Shown one piece after another: positions 39,312-45,486 of a stretch of 45,486 nucleotides of DNA (within the stretch, counting starts at the first letter, position 1; each line of letters opens with the position of its first letter). Origin of the DNA: an uncultured Nocardioides sp. Its GTDB lineage: Bacteria; Actinomycetota; Actinomycetes; Propionibacteriales; Nocardioidaceae. The notes below the pieces were generated by a model that saw only the letters and a program-made list of their open reading frames with translations, was not told the origin of the DNA and did no database searches. The translations under genes were made by a program, and so were the position numbers. The stretch is from NCBI RefSeq assembly GCF_902805925.1, contig NZ_CADCUP010000070.1, positions 1 through 45,486 on the forward strand. The letters are read 5' to 3'.

Positions 39312-39995
39312 ATCAGCACCGAGCTGCGTATCAACGACCGGATCCGCGTTCCCGAGGTCCGGCTCGTCGGACCCAATGGCGAGACGGTCGGCATCGTGCC
39401 GACCGATCAGGCGTTGAAGCTTGCCCAGGAGGCCGACCTCGACCTCGTCGAGATCGCGCCGCAGGGGCGACCCCCGGTCTGCAAGCTCATGGACTACGGG
39501 AAGTTCAAGTACGAGAACGCCCAGAAGGCCCGTGAGTCACGCCGGAACCAGACGAACGTGATCATCAAGGAGATGAAGCTCCGTCCCAAGATCGACGCGC
39601 ACGACTACGAGACGAAGAAGGGCCACGTGGTCCGCTTCCTCCGTGCCGGCGACAAGGTGAAGATCACGATCATGTTCCGCGGCCGCGAGCAGCACCGCCC
39701 CGAGCTGGGCTTCCGGCTGCTCCAGCGGCTCGCCGAGGACGTCACGGAGCTCGGCTTCGTGGAGTCCGCGCCCAAGCAGGACGGCCGCAACATGATCATG
39801 GTGCTCGGCCCGCACAAGAAGAAGGCCGACGCCAAGGTCGACATCCAGGCCCAGAAGGACACCAGGGCAGCAGAGCGTGCCGCCGCGGTGGCCGACGAGC
39901 GCGCCGAGCGCGACGCCGCGCACGCCGCCGGTCCGGTCGCCCAGAAGAAGACCCGCGGCCGCTCCGAGAACCTGGATCCCGAGATCGAGGCCTGA
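39312..39995 (+). CDS. infC: Translation initiation factor IF-3 with AUC start
   Basis: 227 residues. IF-3 binds the 30S subunit and checks start codons. The N-domain [18 protein letters not shown], the linker with [11 protein letters not shown], and the C-domain [18 protein letters not shown] are canonical; a charged actinobacterial tail of about 45 residues follows. The start is ATC at 39312, 4 nt after GGAGG (39303-39307); the ATG at 39301 is out of frame and no ATG or GTG with a ribosome site is in frame. Rare AUU/AUC starts are the known basis for IF-3 self-control: when IF-3 is low, such starts are used more. Confidence 0.96.
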   Translation: MSTELRINDRIRVPEVRLVGPNGETVGIVPTDQALKLAQEADLDLVEIAPQGRPPVCKLMDYGKFKYENAQKARESRRNQTNVIIKEMKLRPKIDAHDYETKKGHVVRFLRAGDKVKITIMFRGREQHRPELGFRLLQRLAEDVTELGFVESAPKQDGRNMIMVLGPHKKKADAKVDIQAQKDTRAAERAAAVADERAERDAAHAAGPVAQKKTRGRSENLDPEIEA

Positions 39996-40006
39996 CCATC
40001 CCGGAG

Positions 40007-40032
40007 CCACCGACGCCCACCGGCGTCGGTGG
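40007..40032 (+). promoter_or_regulatory. Hairpin between infC and rpmI
   Basis: A perfect 11-bp stem CCACCGACGCC (40007-40017) / GGCGTCGGTGG (40022-40032) with loop CACC, 12 bp after the infC stop. There is no T tract. It may be a partial terminator, a processing site or a ribosomal-protein binding site setting the ratio of IF-3 to L35/L20. Confidence 0.6.
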
Positions 40033-40074
40033 CGACCTGGCACACGACGTACCGAAGCAGAGAGAGCAGACATC

Positions 40075-40269
40075 ATGCCGAAGAACAAGAGCCACTCCGG
40101 TGCCGGCAAGCGCTTCCGCGTGACCGGCTCGGGCAAGATCCTTCGCGAGAAGGCGGGCAAGCGCCACAACCTCGAGAAGAAGTCCTCGAAGGTCACCCGT
40201 CGCCTGACGGGCACCGTCGAGCTGGCCAAGTCCGACGTCAAGCGTGCCAAGAAGATGCTGGGCATCTGA
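40075..40269 (+). CDS. rpmI: 50S ribosomal protein L35
   Basis: 64 residues, the normal size. A small, very basic large-subunit protein: [20 protein letters not shown] at the start, then the RRLTGTVEL and KRAKKMLG end. AGAGAGCA lies upstream of the ATG as ribosome site. It lies in the universal infC-rpmI-rplT order. Confidence 0.97.
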   Translation: MPKNKSHSGAGKRFRVTGSGKILREKAGKRHNLEKKSSKVTRRLTGTVELAKSDVKRAKKMLGI

Positions 40270-40324
40270 GTCCTCGGACCCTCGGCCCACGCACCCCCAC
40301 GAGCTTTTGAGCAAGGAGTAAGAA

Positions 40325-40717
40325 ATGGCACGCGTCAAGCGGGCGGTCAACGCCCACAAGAAGCGCCGGGTCGTCCTCGAGCGGGCCGCCGGCTACCGCG
40401 GTCAGCGTTCGCGCCTGTACCGCAAGGCCAAGGAGCAGGTCACCCACTCGCTGGTCTACAGCTACAACGACCGCCGCAAGAACAAGGGCAACTTCCGCAA
40501 GCTGTGGATCCAGCGGATCAACGCCGCCGCCCGTGCGCAGGGGATGACCTACAACCGCTTCATCCAGGGCCTGAACCTCGCCGGCATCGAGGTCGACCGC
40601 AAGATCCTGGCCGAGCTCGCCGTCAACGACGTCGCCGCGTTCAACGCCCTCGTCGAGGCGGCCAGGGCCGCCCTGCCCGACGACGTCAACGCCCCCCGGG
40701 CCGAGGCCGCCGTCTGA
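40325..40717 (+). CDS. rplT: 50S ribosomal protein L20
   Basis: 130 residues. L20 binds 23S rRNA early in assembly and in several bacteria represses its own operon. The start [15 protein letters not shown], the [16 protein letters not shown] helix, and [17 protein letters not shown] with [12 protein letters not shown] are typical. AAGGAG precedes the ATG at good distance. A strong hairpin terminator follows 26 bp past the stop. Confidence 0.97.
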   Translation: MARVKRAVNAHKKRRVVLERAAGYRGQRSRLYRKAKEQVTHSLVYSYNDRRKNKGNFRKLWIQRINAAARAQGMTYNRFIQGLNLAGIEVDRKILAELAVNDVAAFNALVEAARAALPDDVNAPRAEAAV

Positions 40718-40743
40718 GCGCACGCACCACCCCGTAGGTCTCT

Positions 40744-40779
40744 CCTCGCCCCCGGCACCGCACGGTGCCGGGGGCGAGG
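40744..40779 (+). terminator. Hairpin terminator after rplT
   Basis: A perfect 17-bp inverted repeat (40744-40760 with 40763-40779, arm starting CCTCGCCCCCGG) separated by CA. There is no T run, as is common for actinobacterial terminators. It ends the infC operon and sits just upstream of the aldo/keto reductase promoter. Confidence 0.85.
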
Positions 40780-40797
40780 CGCGTGCCGGGCCGTGGC

Positions 40798-40803
40798 TAA
40801 GGT
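40798..40803 (+). promoter_or_regulatory. Leaderless promoter -10 of the aldo/keto reductase gene
   Basis: TAAGGT with 7 nt to ATG 40811. It rules against a GTG at 40793, which lies before the box. Confidence 0.6.
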
Positions 40804-40810
40804 CGGGGAC

Positions 40811-41821
40811 ATGGACTTCCGATACCTCGGCAACAGCGGGCTCAAGATCTCCGAGATCACCTACGGCAACTGGCTGACCCACGGGTCACAGGTCGAGAAC
40901 GACGTGGCCACGCAGTGCGTGCGCGCGGCGCTCGACGCCGGCGTCTCCACCTTCGACACCGCCGACGTCTACGCCAACACCGCGGCGGAGACCGTGCTGG
41001 GCGAGGCGCTCAAGGGTGAGCGCCGGGAGAGCCTGGAGATCTTCACCAAGGTCTACTTCCCGACCGGCCCGGGCGGCAAGAACGACACCGGCCTGTCCCG
41101 CAAGCACATCCTGGAGTCGATCGACGGCTCCCTGTCGCGGCTGCAGACCGACCACGTCGACCTCTACCAGGCGCACCGCTACGACACCGAGACGCCGCTC
41201 GAGGAGACGATGCAGGCCTTCGCCGACGTCGTACGCCAGGGCAAGGCGCTCTACATCGGGGTCAGCGAGTGGACCGCCGACCAGCTCCGCGCCGGTCACG
41301 CGCTCAGCAAGGAGCTCGGCTTCCAGCTGATCTCGAGCCAGCCGCAGTACTCCATGCTGTGGCGGGTCATCGAGGACGAGGTGGTGCCGACCTCGCGTGA
41401 GCTCGGCGTCTCCCAGATCGTGTGGAGCCCCATCGCGCAGGGCGTGCTGACCGGCAAGTACAAGCCGGGCGAGCAGCCGCCCGCCGGCTCGCGGGCCACC
41501 GACGAGAAGGGCGGGGCCGACATGGTCAAGCGCTTCATGAACGACGACGTGCTCACCCGGGTGCAGAAGCTGGCGCCGGTCGCGGAGGAGGCCGGCCTCA
41601 CCATGGCCCAGCTGGCCATCGCGTGGGTCCTGCAGAACGACAACGTGGCCGCGGCCCTGATCGGCGCCTCCCGCCCCGAGCAGGTCGGCGAGAACGTCAA
41701 GGCGGCCGGCGTGGTGCTCGAGCCCGAGGTCATGACGGCGATCGACGACGCCCTGGGCGACGTCGTGGAGCGCGAGCCCGGCCTGACCGCCCAGACGGCG
41801 CCGCGGACGCGTGTCGCCTGA
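40811..41821 (+). CDS. Aldo/keto reductase, voltage-channel beta-subunit-like
   Basis: 336 residues, NADPH-dependent TIM-barrel reductase. The catalytic set is intact: Asp49 and Tyr54 (FDTADVY), Lys80 (IFTKVYF) and His122 (LYQAHRYD). The C-terminal cofactor motif ALIGASRPEQVGENVKA is present. The sequence MDFRYLGNSGLKIS and the overall length fit the Kv-beta/YghZ group, which reduces varied aldehydes and methylglyoxal; the true substrate is not known. The start is set by the leaderless box. The last 11 bp overlap trmH, so the two are translated together. Confidence 0.93.
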   Translation: MDFRYLGNSGLKISEITYGNWLTHGSQVENDVATQCVRAALDAGVSTFDTADVYANTAAETVLGEALKGERRESLEIFTKVYFPTGPGGKNDTGLSRKHILESIDGSLSRLQTDHVDLYQAHRYDTETPLEETMQAFADVVRQGKALYIGVSEWTADQLRAGHALSKELGFQLISSQPQYSMLWRVIEDEVVPTSRELGVSQIVWSPIAQGVLTGKYKPGEQPPAGSRATDEKGGADMVKRFMNDDVLTRVQKLAPVAEEAGLTMAQLAIAWVLQNDNVAAALIGASRPEQVGENVKAAGVVLEPEVMTAIDDALGDVVEREPGLTAQTAPRTRVA

Positions 41822-42605
41822 GGGAGCCCGGCCGCCGCTCGCTGCCTCGAACGCGCGGGTCAAGGCGGCCCGCAAGCTGGCCCGGCGCGCCGAGCGCGCC
41901 GGGCAGCGGCTCTTCCTCGCCGACGGGCCCAGGGCCGTGGAGGGCGCCCTGTCGGTCGAGGGCTGCGTCGTCGAGGTCTTCGCCACCACCGACGCCCTCG
42001 AGCCGTACGCCGACCTGCTGGCCGCCGCCGGTGGGGTGACCCTGGTCGAGGCCCGGGCGATGGACGGGCTGTCGGACTCGGTGAGCCCGGCCGGGGTCGT
42101 CGCGGTGTGCCGCTTCCTCGACGTGCCGCTCGGCTCGCTGGCCGGCCCGGCTCGCCTGTGGGCGGTGTGCGCCGACGTGCGCGACCCCGGCAACGCCGGC
42201 ACCGTCGTCCGCACCGCCGACGCCGCGGGCGCCGACGCGGTCGTGCTCGCCGGCACCTCGGTCGACCCCTACAACCCCAAGACCGTGCGCGCCACGGTCG
42301 GCAGCCTGTTCCACCTGCCGGTGGCGGTCGCCCCCGATCCCGCGGCCGCGGTGGCGGCGGCCCGGTCCGCCGGCCTGACGGTGCTGGCCGCCGACGGCGC
42401 CGGCGAGCTCGACCTGTTCGACGCCGACCTGTCCGGTCCGACGGCCTGGCTGTTCGGCAACGAGGCGCACGGGCTCGCTCCCGAGCTGGCCGACCTGGCC
42501 GACCACCGGGTCGCCATCCCGATCCACGGCCGGGCCGAGAGCCTCAACCTCTCGACCGCCGCGGCGGTCTGCCTCTACGCCTCCGCCCGCGCGCACCGCC
42601 CATGA
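41811..42605 (+). CDS. SpoU/TrmH family RNA 2'-O-methyltransferase
   Basis: 264 residues. The N-terminal substrate-binding part begins with a basic SNARVKAARKLARR and the GPRAVEGAL motif. The knotted SPOUT domain shows the three family motifs: DVRDPGNAGTVVRTADAAGAD, LFGNEAHGL and IPIHGRAESLNLSTAAAVCLY. It methylates ribose in rRNA or tRNA; members in this place after rplT are called TsnR-like. GTG 41811 overlaps the reductase gene by 11 bp. The stop overlaps the DUF4031 gene (ATGA). Confidence 0.94.
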   Translation: MSPEGARPPLAASNARVKAARKLARRAERAGQRLFLADGPRAVEGALSVEGCVVEVFATTDALEPYADLLAAAGGVTLVEARAMDGLSDSVSPAGVVAVCRFLDVPLGSLAGPARLWAVCADVRDPGNAGTVVRTADAAGADAVVLAGTSVDPYNPKTVRATVGSLFHLPVAVAPDPAAAVAAARSAGLTVLAADGAGELDLFDADLSGPTAWLFGNEAHGLAPELADLADHRVAIPIHGRAESLNLSTAAAVCLYASARAHRP

Positions 42606-42865
42606 TCCTCATCGACCCGCCTGCGGTGCCGTGGCGTGGTCGGCTGTGGTCGCACCTGGCCAGCGACGTCTCCTTCGAGGAGCTGCACGCGTTCGCGGCC
42701 GCCCACGGCCTCCCGGCCCGCGGCTTCGACCGCGACCACTACGACGTTCCCGCGGAGCACCACGACGCCCTGGTCGCCGCGGGGGCCCGGCCGGTGACCT
42801 CACGGGAGCTGGTCAGCGCGCTGCGCCGGGCCGGCCTGCGCCGCCCGAAGCCGACGGGGGCCTGA
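42602..42865 (+). CDS. DUF4031 domain protein
   Basis: 87 residues. MILIDPPAVPWRGRLWSHL, then the conserved SFEELHAFAAAHGLPARGFDRDHYD core and the C-terminal basic helix RELVSALRRAGLRRP match DUF4031, a small family of unknown function. It is coupled to trmH by ATGA. The last 53 bp overlap the 3' end of the HD-domain gene on the other strand. Confidence 0.88.
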   Translation: MILIDPPAVPWRGRLWSHLASDVSFEELHAFAAAHGLPARGFDRDHYDVPAEHHDALVAAGARPVTSRELVSALRRAGLRRPKPTGA

Positions 42866-43457
42866 GGCGGGCCAGCTCGGCCGCGACGTTGGCGCGAGCC
42901 GCCTCCTCCCAGCGCTCCCGCGCCGCCGCGGTGTGGAACAGCGTCGTCTTGGCCAGCAGGTCGGCCAGCACCGCGGCGCGACCGGCCGCGAAGTCCTCGT
43001 CGGGCACGTGGGCGTACTCGCTCCGCACGGTGGCGACGTACTCCTGGTAGCGCTCGGACGGCGCCGCGAGGATCGCGAGGTCGGCGTCGGACAGCGCGCC
43101 GCCGTTGGCGTCCTCGGCGGCGGGGCGGTGCGCGGCGGTCATCCGCACCAGCCGGGCCACCTCGGCGACGTCGACGGTGTCGGGCAGCGCGCGCTCAGCC
43201 CACTGCGCGGAGAGCTCCTCGTCGTCGGCGGCCCCGGCGTGCACCGCGTCGTGGAACCACGCCGCGACCAGCACCGGCTCCCGGTCGAACGTCGCGCCGG
43301 CCAGCGCCAGCTCGTCGAGGCGCTCCAGGACCTCGGCCAGGTGCCGCAGCCCGTGGTAGCCACGCCCCGCGTCGGCGTACGCCTCGAGCAGCTGGTCGCG
43401 GAGCCCGTCCTGCCCCGCCAGCGGCCACCGGTGCGCGATCTCCGTCATGCGGGTCAT
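42813..43457 (-). CDS. HD-domain metal-dependent phosphohydrolase
   Basis: 214 residues from ATG 43457; a second ATG three codons on is possible. The HD pattern is clear: His35 and His39 in YHGLRHL and His69-Asp70 in WFHDAVH, then an RMTAAHRP histidine and later SDADLAIL with the final aspartate. It is likely a phosphohydrolase of the predicted YpgQ/YfbR-like group acting on a nucleotide, but the substrate is unknown. Its 3' end overlaps DUF4031 by 53 bp. Its start is only 22 bp from the divergent PAS kinase. Confidence 0.9.
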   Translation of the reverse strand: MTRMTEIAHRWPLAGQDGLRDQLLEAYADAGRGYHGLRHLAEVLERLDELALAGATFDREPVLVAAWFHDAVHAGAADDEELSAQWAERALPDTVDVAEVARLVRMTAAHRPAAEDANGGALSDADLAILAAPSERYQEYVATVRSEYAHVPDEDFAAGRAAVLADLLAKTTLFHTAAARERWEEAARANVAAELARLRPPSASGGAGRPGAAR

Positions 43458-43466
43458 TCAAGCGGC

Positions 43467-43472
43467 TACATT
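43467..43472 (+). promoter_or_regulatory. Leaderless promoter -10 of the PAS kinase gene
   Basis: TACATT with 7 nt to GTG 43480. It lies in the 22-bp gap between divergent starts. It argues against an in-frame start at 43447, which precedes the box. Confidence 0.55.
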
Positions 43473-43479
43473 CGCGTTC

Positions 43480-44529
43480 GTGCACACGACCGCCCACGCG
43501 ACACTCGACCTCCTGCCCGACGGGCTGGTGATGGCTGACGGCATGGGCACCGTGGTGACGGCCAACCGCATGGCGGCCGACTTCCTCGGCCGCTCGATCC
43601 AGGAGCTGGTCGGCCGGCCGCTGCGCGAGGTGCTGACCCTGGTCGACCAGGACGGCCGCGACTGGGTGTCGGAGAACTGCCCGTACGACGGTCTGCGCAC
43701 CCGCACCGGTGTGCCCGAGCAGTCGTGGCTGCTGTCGAGCGGGCTCGAGGTGCTGGTCAACGCCAAGCTGCACCGCCGCGACGCCTCCTCGCCGGTGGAC
43801 CTGGTGGTGATCAGCCTGCGCAACGGCCGCGGACGGGCCCGCCTCGACCGGGAGCGCTCCGACCTCGTCGCCACGGTCGCCCACGAGCTCCGCTCACCGC
43901 TGACCGGGGTCAAGGGCTTCGTGCAGGCGATGCTGAACCGGTGGGACAAGCTCAGCGACGAGCAGAAGAAGCTGATGCTGACCACCGTCAACGCCGACGC
44001 CGACCGGCTGGCCCGGCTCATCGCCGAGCTCCTGGACGTGGCCCGCATCGACACCGGTCGCCTCAGCCTCTATCCCCGTGAGTGCGACGCGGCGGTGCTG
44101 GTGCAGCGCGCGGTCGACTCGGTGCGGGCCGGCACGGCGCGGCCGATCGAGCTGTCGGCGGCCGACGCCCTTCCGGCGGTCTTCGCCGATCCGGACAAGC
44201 TCACCCAGGTGGTCACCAACCTCATCGAGAACGCGGTGCGCCACGGTGAGGGCACGGTCACCGTCGAGCTGCTGCCGCTGCCGCCCGGCGGGGAGTTCCC
44301 CGGCATCGAGCTGGTGGTCTCCGACGAGGGCGAGGGCATCCCCGAGCAGCTGCGCCGCCGGGTCTTCACCAAGTTCTGGACCGAGGGCAGCAGCGGGGGC
44401 TCCGGGCTCGGCCTCTACATCGTGGGCGGCCTGACCCGGGCCCACGGCGGCCACGTGAGCATCGGCGCGGCGACGGGAGGGGGCGCGCGCATCAGCGTCA
44501 CCTGGCCCGGCGAGGACCGACGGGGCTGA
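43480..44529 (+). CDS. Soluble PAS-domain sensor histidine kinase
   Basis: 349 residues with no membrane segment. A PAS domain spans about 8-110 (LLPDGLVMADGMGTVVTANR, FLGRSIQELVGRPL). The dimerisation/phosphoacceptor region has His135 in VAHELRSPLTGVKGF. The HATPase_c domain shows the N box NLIENAVRHG, G1 DEGEGIP and G2 GSGLGLYIVGG. A kinase of this type after the trmH gene and before pheS is conserved in actinobacteria; no partner regulator is known to me. Here a response regulator follows 63 bp later but has its own promoter and its own kinase. The signal is unknown. Confidence 0.92.
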   Translation: MHTTAHATLDLLPDGLVMADGMGTVVTANRMAADFLGRSIQELVGRPLREVLTLVDQDGRDWVSENCPYDGLRTRTGVPEQSWLLSSGLEVLVNAKLHRRDASSPVDLVVISLRNGRGRARLDRERSDLVATVAHELRSPLTGVKGFVQAMLNRWDKLSDEQKKLMLTTVNADADRLARLIAELLDVARIDTGRLSLYPRECDAAVLVQRAVDSVRAGTARPIELSAADALPAVFADPDKLTQVVTNLIENAVRHGEGTVTVELLPLPPGGEFPGIELVVSDEGEGIPEQLRRRVFTKFWTEGSSGGSGLGLYIVGGLTRAHGGHVSIGAATGGGARISVTWPGEDRRG

Positions 44530-44580
44530 TCTGCACACAACCTTCACGCGTCGACCCCGGCCTCCGCGCGCCGGCGCTCC

Positions 44581-44586
44581 TAGGCT
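44581..44586 (+). promoter_or_regulatory. Leaderless promoter -10 of the response regulator gene
   Basis: TAGGCT with 6 nt to GTG 44593. No ribosome site precedes the GTG. Confidence 0.55.
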
Positions 44587-44592
44587 CGCCCC

Positions 44593-45309
44593 GTGAGCCG
44601 ACCCAGCGTGCCCGGACCAGCCGGCAGCGTCCGTCGCCGTGTCCTGGTGGTCGAGGACGACCCCGTCATCAACGACGCGGTGACCCGTCGCCTGGTTGCC
44701 GAGGGGTACGACGTGGCCCAGGCCTGGGACGGTCCGGGGGCCGTGGCGGCCGCCACCGACGGGCTGCCCGAGGTCGTCGTGCTCGACGTGATGCTGCCGG
44801 GCTTCGACGGCCTGGAGGTCTGCCGCCGGGTCCAGGCCACGCGTCCGGTGCCGGTGCTGATGCTCACCGCGCGCGACGACGAGGCCGACATACTGGCCGG
44901 CCTGGCGGTCGGTGCCGACGACTACCTCACCAAGCCGTTCCGGATGAAGGAGCTCGTGGCCCGCGTCGGCGCCCTGCTCCGGCGCGTGGAGCGGGCCGGC
45001 GTGCTCGCGGCCCTGCCGGCCGGCGTGCTGACCGTGGGGGACCTGGTCGTGGAGACCGGCCCCCGCCGGGTGCGTGTCGGTGCGGCCGAGGTGCACCTGA
45101 CGCCCACCGAGTTCGACCTGCTCGTCTGCCTGGCCTCCGAGCCCGGACACGTGCTGACCCGCGAGCGCCTCCTCTCGCAGGTGTGGGACTGGCCCGACGC
45201 CTCCGGCACTCGCACCGTGGACAGCCACGTGAAGGCGCTGCGGGCCAAGGTCGGCGCGGGCCGGGTGCGCACCGTGCACGGCGTCGGCTACGCCCTGGAG
45301 GCCCGGTGA
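44593..45309 (+). CDS. OmpR/PhoB-type response regulator
   Basis: 238 residues. The receiver domain has the acidic pair in VVEDDP, phospho-acceptor Asp65 in VVLDVMLPG, Thr in LMLTARDD and Lys in DYLTKPF. The C-terminal winged helix is complete: EVHLTPTEFDLLVCLAS, the recognition helix with TRTVDSHVKALRAKVG, and VRTVHGVGYAL. An N-terminal extension of about 15 residues precedes the receiver. The stop overlaps the start of the membrane kinase gene (GTGA), its probable partner. Confidence 0.95.
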   Translation: MSRPSVPGPAGSVRRRVLVVEDDPVINDAVTRRLVAEGYDVAQAWDGPGAVAAATDGLPEVVVLDVMLPGFDGLEVCRRVQATRPVPVLMLTARDDEADILAGLAVGADDYLTKPFRMKELVARVGALLRRVERAGVLAALPAGVLTVGDLVVETGPRRVRVGAAEVHLTPTEFDLLVCLASEPGHVLTRERLLSQVWDWPDASGTRTVDSHVKALRAKVGAGRVRTVHGVGYALEAR

Positions 45310-45486
45310 CGGCCGAGCCACTGCTGCGCGTCACCTCCATCAAGGTCAAGCTCGGCCTGCTCGTCGCCGCCAGCGTGGTCGTCGCGGCGCTGGTCGCGAC
45401 GCTGGGGTCGGCCGCGGGCGTCGCGCCCTGGCTGGCCCTGCCCGTCACCGTCGCCGTCGCGCTGGGGGTGACCCAGCTGCTGGCCG
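45306..45486 (+). CDS. Membrane sensor histidine kinase (3' end outside window)
   Basis: Only the first 60 residues are seen. They contain a basic start (VTSIKVKL) and two hydrophobic segments, LGLLVAASVVVAALVATLG and PWLALPVTVAVALGVTQLLA, with almost no loop between. This suits a kinase with little or no extracellular sensor domain. The kinase identity is inferred from the GTGA overlap with the OmpR-type regulator gene; no catalytic motif is within the window. Confidence 0.7.
   Translation, partial: MTAEPLLRVTSIKVKLGLLVAASVVVAALVATLGSAAGVAPWLALPVTVAVALGVTQLLA

Noticed and set aside
40793..40810. GTG 40793 as start of the aldo/keto reductase
   Set aside because: It lies before the TAAGGT box; homologues begin at MDFRYLGNSG, encoded from 40811.

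Overview
The window is about 45 kb of very G+C-rich actinobacterial chromosome. Gene content and order fit the Nocardioidaceae (Nocardioides-like): a pyr operon led by pyrR, then mihF-gmk-rpoZ-coaBC-metK-priA, def-fmt-rsmB, an FMN-riboswitch rib operon running into hisE-hisG, and infC-rpmI-rplT-trmH followed by a PAS histidine kinase. The genus is inferred from these neighbourhoods, not proven. Almost all of the window is core housekeeping sequence. No phage genes, insertion sequences, CRISPR array, tRNA or rRNA were seen.

Region 1 (1-11895): the end of a DUF1206 membrane protein gene, then a complete UMP pathway in overlapping genes: pyrR, pyrB, pyrC, carA, carB, pyrD (quinone class), a PyrK-like protein, a second PyrD-like protein and pyrF. 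Two nearly identical PyrR-binding leaders sit before pyrR and before carA, each behind its own -10 box, so the operon has two control points. The 3' end of carA carries five 39-bp tandem repeats that are translated. The PyrK/second PyrD pair is divergent, and the PyrD member lacks the catalytic base.

Region 2 (11896-18022): mihF, gmk, rpoZ, coaBC, metK and a helicase-less PriA. Region 3 (18035-20652): an ABC-2 exporter divergent from a TetR regulator, with a palindrome overlapping both promoters. Region 4 (20691-28546): def, fmt, a YjbR-like gene, rsmB, a secreted protein of unknown role, an AAA-type ATPase divergent from a stand-alone LigD-type polymerase, a lipid kinase and rpe.

Region 5 (28530-35164): a TetR-type regulator, an FMN riboswitch and ribD-ribE-pnuX-ribBA-ribH, then hisE-hisG and a small membrane protein. 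Region 6 (35181-39015): an aldose-1-epimerase-like gene, a three-gene minus-strand operon (membrane protein, PLP-dependent deaminase/aldolase, P-loop kinase) and sseB-like. Region 7 (39037-45486): infC (AUC start) with a long structured leader, rpmI, rplT, a strong hairpin terminator, an aldo/keto reductase, trmH, a DUF4031 gene, an HD-domain gene, a soluble PAS histidine kinase, and an OmpR-type response regulator with its membrane kinase cut by the window edge.

Across the window at least ten transcription units begin with a TANNNT box placed 6-7 nt before the start codon and no Shine-Dalgarno. They are probably leaderless, and the box was used to choose several starts.
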